Source: Candidatus Acidiferrum typicum
GTDB taxonomy: Bacteria > Acidobacteriota > Terriglobia > Acidiferrales > UBA7541
Reading direction: 5' to 3'
Length of the DNA stretch: 64,000 nucleotides
Assembly (NCBI GenBank): GCA_002478115.1
Contig: DLMH01000020.1
Location: forward strand, 62,001-126,000
Positions 61,435 to 64,000 of this stretch are shown in pieces (within the stretch, counting starts at the first letter, position 1; the number at the start of each line of letters is the position of its first letter). The translations under genes were made by a program, and so were the position numbers. The notes beneath the pieces were generated by a model. The model was not told where the DNA came from. It did not search any database and saw only the letters and a list, made by a program, of their open reading frames with translations.

Positions 61435-61773
61435 ATGAACGTTTCGATAAGCTACAAGCACGTCGATGCGCAGCAAGCTGTTGCGACTGAACTTATGCGC
61501 CGTCTGGACAAGTTGGGAAGGCTCCTAAAAAGCTACGAGCCGGATCTGATTCAGTTGCACGGGGTATTCACCAGGAATCAGAGAACGGAAGAGCAGTCCT
61601 GTTCCCTGACGCTTTCGCTTCCATCAGGCACACTGCACGCCACCGGCAGTGGCAAAAATGTGCTGGCGGGCTGCAAGAATGCCTTCAGCGACATCGAATC
61701 GCAGATCAAGAGACACCAGGCGCTGCTGCGGCGCGAGCACGAATGGAAGCGCAAGCGTCGAAAGCGCACCTAG
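61435..61773 (+). CDS. HPF/RaiA-like ribosome-associated protein
   Basis: The 112-residue protein resembles the S30AE domain of hibernation-promoting factors: NVSISYKHVDAQQAVATEL, RRLDKLGRLLKSYEPDLI, LHGVFTRN, SCSLTLSLPSGTLHATG and AFSDIESQIKRHQALL. The C-terminus is strongly basic (EWKRKRRKRT), fitting contact with rRNA. HPF-type factors dimerise or silence ribosomes in stationary phase. ATG at 61423 is an alternative start; no strong ribosome-binding site is visible. Confidence 0.75.
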   Translation: MNVSISYKHVDAQQAVATELMRRLDKLGRLLKSYEPDLIQLHGVFTRNQRTEEQSCSLTLSLPSGTLHATGSGKNVLAGCKNAFSDIESQIKRHQALLRREHEWKRKRRKRT

Positions 61774-61822
61774 CTATTCCGAATGGACATAAAGTTTGCA
61801 GCAATTCCATTAGGCCAGCGGC

Positions 61823-64000
61823 TCAGCGGGGCAATGGAACGATCTGTTGTTCGCCCTGATACGAAATTACCTTGTCCGGCTTGTCGGTAACTTCCACTCC
61901 TGCGCCAACGCCTTTCCTCACAAGGACGACATGAAAGGTTCGCGCCTGCAGCATGCCCGGGAAAGTTCCTTTCCTGGTATCGATCTTGAGCTGGTGTTTT
62001 GCGTCATCCCAGCGAAAATCAATCGTTGAATAGACGCCTTTTTCGTAGTTGTAGTTGTCGTTTTCGTCCTCATAAAGCGTGAAGCTCCCGTCGGCGCCCG
62101 GGTAGATTCGCAATTCAATGGGATCAGCCGGTTTTTCCGTGGCGTATTGAACGAATGGACCCATCGGCAGGATGGACCCCGACCTAACCATGAGCGGGAT
62201 CTTTTCGATGGGCGCGTCCTCGACGACGCTCTGGCCACCGGGGAGGGTCTCTCCCGTCCAGAAATCGAACCACTGATTTCCGGCCGGCAGATAAACGGTT
62301 CTTGTTTTCTTCCTGGGCTCGAAAGTCGTCTCCCTGGCGTGAATTTCCGGAGTCTTCCAGAACATCTGAGCCCTGAACGCGCCCAGAACCGCGTTCGAGG
62401 TCTCAAACGCGAAGTCATATTCTTTTCCGGCCTGCAACTCCACGGGAATCGTATAAGACTCCACCGAGTCGTAGTTGTGCGGCAGTTCTTTGCCATCCAG
62501 ATACACTCTTCGCGGCCCGAAGCTCTTCATGTGGAAACGATATTTTCCGGTTTGCGCCGGAATCAGCTTGCCTTCCCAGCGCATCGAGAATTTGGGGCCG
62601 GTGATAAAGCTGGGCCAACCCGTGTACCAATACACATTGATGTTCGGCTCCACTGCTTCGTGACACAGCTTCTTGAACTCCGCATCGCAATAGTATTTGG
62701 CGGTCAGCCCCGGCTTTCCGTCTTTCGTTTTGAAGTGCTCGGGAGTGATGAGAATGCTGTCCTCCGGGGGCCGATGGTACATATACTGCGTTACCGGAGA
62801 GACCATGATCGCGGGGCCGAACATGAACTGATCGTCGATGGAATACGTCTTCGGGTCGCGCGCGAAATCCATCGGCAAGCCGCGCATGATGGAATATCCA
62901 TCGTGGGTGACTCGCCAGCCCAGTGAATAGATGTACGGCAGCAGCCGGTACCGCAGGTTGTCGAATTTTACGAGCGTGTCGCTGTACTCGCCAAACTCCC
63001 AAATCTCCCGTGGAGTCTCCGAGCCGTGTGCCCGGAAAATGGGGCAGAAAGCCCCAAACTGAAACATCCGCGTGTACAGTTCCTGGTACGCCGGATCCTT
63101 GCCGCCGTTGGAGAACACTCCTCCGTAGCTCCCGATCACAAAACCGCCGATATCGAATGTCCAATAAGGGATGCCGGCCATGCTGTGATTGATCCCCGCG
63201 GGTATCTGTTTCCTGTAAACGTCCCAATTCGCGCCGATATCCCCCGACCAGGTTGTTGCGGCGGCCCGCTGCTGCCCGGCGAAGGTGGAGCGGGTGAGGA
63301 TGTAAACGCGTTTCCGGTCCGTCTCTTTCCGTTGGTTCTTATAAACAGCTTCCGTGATGAGCAGCGAGTAAGGATTGAGGTACCTGGCGAAGGAGCCGAG
63401 ATGATTGTTCTCGACCCTCTTCATCTCATACTCTTCCGACTCCTTCGTGAGCGCGTTGACGATGTCGGGTTCGGTCGAGTCCATCCACCATCCGTCGATT
63501 CCTTTGGAGAACAGCCCCTTGTTGGCGTATTGCCAATACATATCGTTGGCCGCCGGATTGTACGCATCGTAGTACTTGAAACCGGCCCAGCCTACGGGGG
63601 AATACAAATATCCTCGGCGATCCATGTCCTGGTAAATGGGCGAAGCGGGTCCGAGCCCGGCCCAGATGGAAATCATGATGTGGAAGTTCTGCTGGTGAAG
63701 CAGATCGATCATTTCCTTTGGACGGGGGTACTTCGTTTCGTCGAAGAACATTGCGCCCCACATGTCGTTCCCACCCCAGTAATTCCAGTCCTGGATGATG
63801 TTGTCGATGGGAATTCGGCGCTTGCGGTATTCCTGGGCGATACCCAGCAATTCATCGCGGGTCGCGTAATGTTCCTTGCTCTGCCAATAGCCGTAGGCCC
63901 ACTTGCCGTACATGGGAGCCTGTCCCGTGAGGTTCCGGTATCCGGCGATGACTTGATCCATCGTCGGGCCAAGCAGGAAGTAGTAGTCGATGTTGTCGGC
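61823..64000 (-). CDS. GH31 alpha-glycosidase (alpha-xylosidase-like) with PA14 insert, N-terminus off window
   Basis: The frame stays open to the window edge (upstream residues ADNIDYYFLLGPT precede the first Met), so the N-terminus is missing. The visible part holds the GH31 barrel: IIQDWNYWGGNDMWG, the nucleophile Asp in GWWMDSTEPD and SGDIGANWD with the acid/base region. A PA14 domain (ITGPKFSMRWEGKLIPAQTG and KSFGPRRVYLDGKEL) interrupts the C-terminal half, followed by a beta-sandwich with IYPGADGSFTLYEDENDNY. This architecture occurs in alpha-xylosidases that act on xyloglucan fragments. The final substrate cannot be fixed. Esterase and GH5 relic genes in the window fit plant polysaccharide use. 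Confidence 0.9.
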   Translation of the reverse strand, partial: ADNIDYYFLLGPTMDQVIAGYRNLTGQAPMYGKWAYGYWQSKEHYATRDELLGIAQEYRKRRIPIDNIIQDWNYWGGNDMWGAMFFDETKYPRPKEMIDLLHQQNFHIMISIWAGLGPASPIYQDMDRRGYLYSPVGWAGFKYYDAYNPAANDMYWQYANKGLFSKGIDGWWMDSTEPDIVNALTKESEEYEMKRVENNHLGSFARYLNPYSLLITEAVYKNQRKETDRKRVYILTRSTFAGQQRAAATTWSGDIGANWDVYRKQIPAGINHSMAGIPYWTFDIGGFVIGSYGGVFSNGGKDPAYQELYTRMFQFGAFCPIFRAHGSETPREIWEFGEYSDTLVKFDNLRYRLLPYIYSLGWRVTHDGYSIMRGLPMDFARDPKTYSIDDQFMFGPAIMVSPVTQYMYHRPPEDSILITPEHFKTKDGKPGLTAKYYCDAEFKKLCHEAVEPNINVYWYTGWPSFITGPKFSMRWEGKLIPAQTGKYRFHMKSFGPRRVYLDGKELPHNYDSVESYTIPVELQAGKEYDFAFETSNAVLGAFRAQMFWKTPEIHARETTFEPRKKTRTVYLPAGNQWFDFWTGETLPGGQSVVEDAPIEKIPLMVRSGSILPMGPFVQYATEKPADPIELRIYPGADGSFTLYEDENDNYNYEKGVYSTIDFRWDDAKHQLKIDTRKGTFPGMLQARTFHVVLVRKGVGAGVEVTDKPDKVISYQGEQQIVPLPR

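Overview
The window is a GC-rich bacterial chromosome segment that I read as Acidobacteriota (class Terriglobia or a relative). This rests on gene content, not on a marker-gene search. The signs are a sedolisin with Ig-like repeats, a membrane Ser/Thr kinase with a periplasmic propeller, SpoIVB-type (S55) peptidase, PilZ and PilA proteins, a Gram-negative lipid A acylation pair (LpxL-like, LpxD), a full hopanoid locus, GH31/GH5 and esterase genes for polysaccharides, and many palindromic intergenic repeats. No rRNA, tRNA, CRISPR array, prophage or intact insertion sequence was found. Both edges cut genes: a secreted protein at the left and a GH31 glycosidase at the right.

Layout. 1-11 kb, mostly minus strand: secreted protein start, giant S53 protease, serine/threonine dehydratase, PilZ protein (plus), then an S55 peptidase coupled by a GTGA overlap to a beta-propeller protein. 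11-15 kb: small coiled-coil protein, membrane C39-like peptidase overlapping a conserved ORF, aroA, and a four-helix-bundle (S23) gene bracketed by inverted heptamer arrays. 15-19 kb: one minus-strand operon of ECF sigma factor, zinc-finger anti-sigma factor, two LiaF-like membrane proteins and a DUF4097-type protein, which looks like an envelope-stress module. 19-23.5 kb: flippase-like membrane protein, nrdR, a frameshifted GT39 gene and a small secreted protein.

23.5-27.3 kb is the accessory region. About 1.3 kb of mosaic repeats precede a stand-alone reverse transcriptase with a leader that can form two hairpins. Fifteen bases downstream of the RT is a 47-codon ORF beginning like a pentapeptide-repeat protein, cut off by an apparent repeat insertion. 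27-33 kb: TlpA-like thioredoxin, membrane protein, Dabb protein, a GH5 endoglucanase relic, pilA with terminator, and a two-module esterase. 33-46 kb: protein kinase, transketolase with a Cys-rich tail, cytochrome c, M28 peptidase with a TonB-like C-terminus, double GNAT protein, an alpha/beta hydrolase lacking the nucleophile Ser, and an ArnT-like GT39.

46-59.3 kb carries outer-membrane lipid genes on the plus strand: LpxL-like acyltransferase and lpxD, then shc, hpnH, hpnA, hpnG, two zinc-type dehydrogenases, a fused hpnC-hpnD and hpnE, with ATGA overlaps and short gaps. HpnCD and HpnE would make squalene from farnesyl diphosphate, Shc would cyclise it, and HpnH and HpnG would build and trim the C35 side chain. 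The two dehydrogenases are candidate extra tailoring enzymes. HpnH lacks the third Cys of the radical-SAM cluster motif. 59.3-64 kb: ABM monooxygenase, Cys-rich small protein, DUF72 protein, HPF-like protein and GH31.

The most promising leads are the RT unit with its leader and truncated neighbour, the heptamer-flanked S23 cassette, the superfamily of hairpins centred on CTTCAG with compensated stems, and the divergent HpnH.
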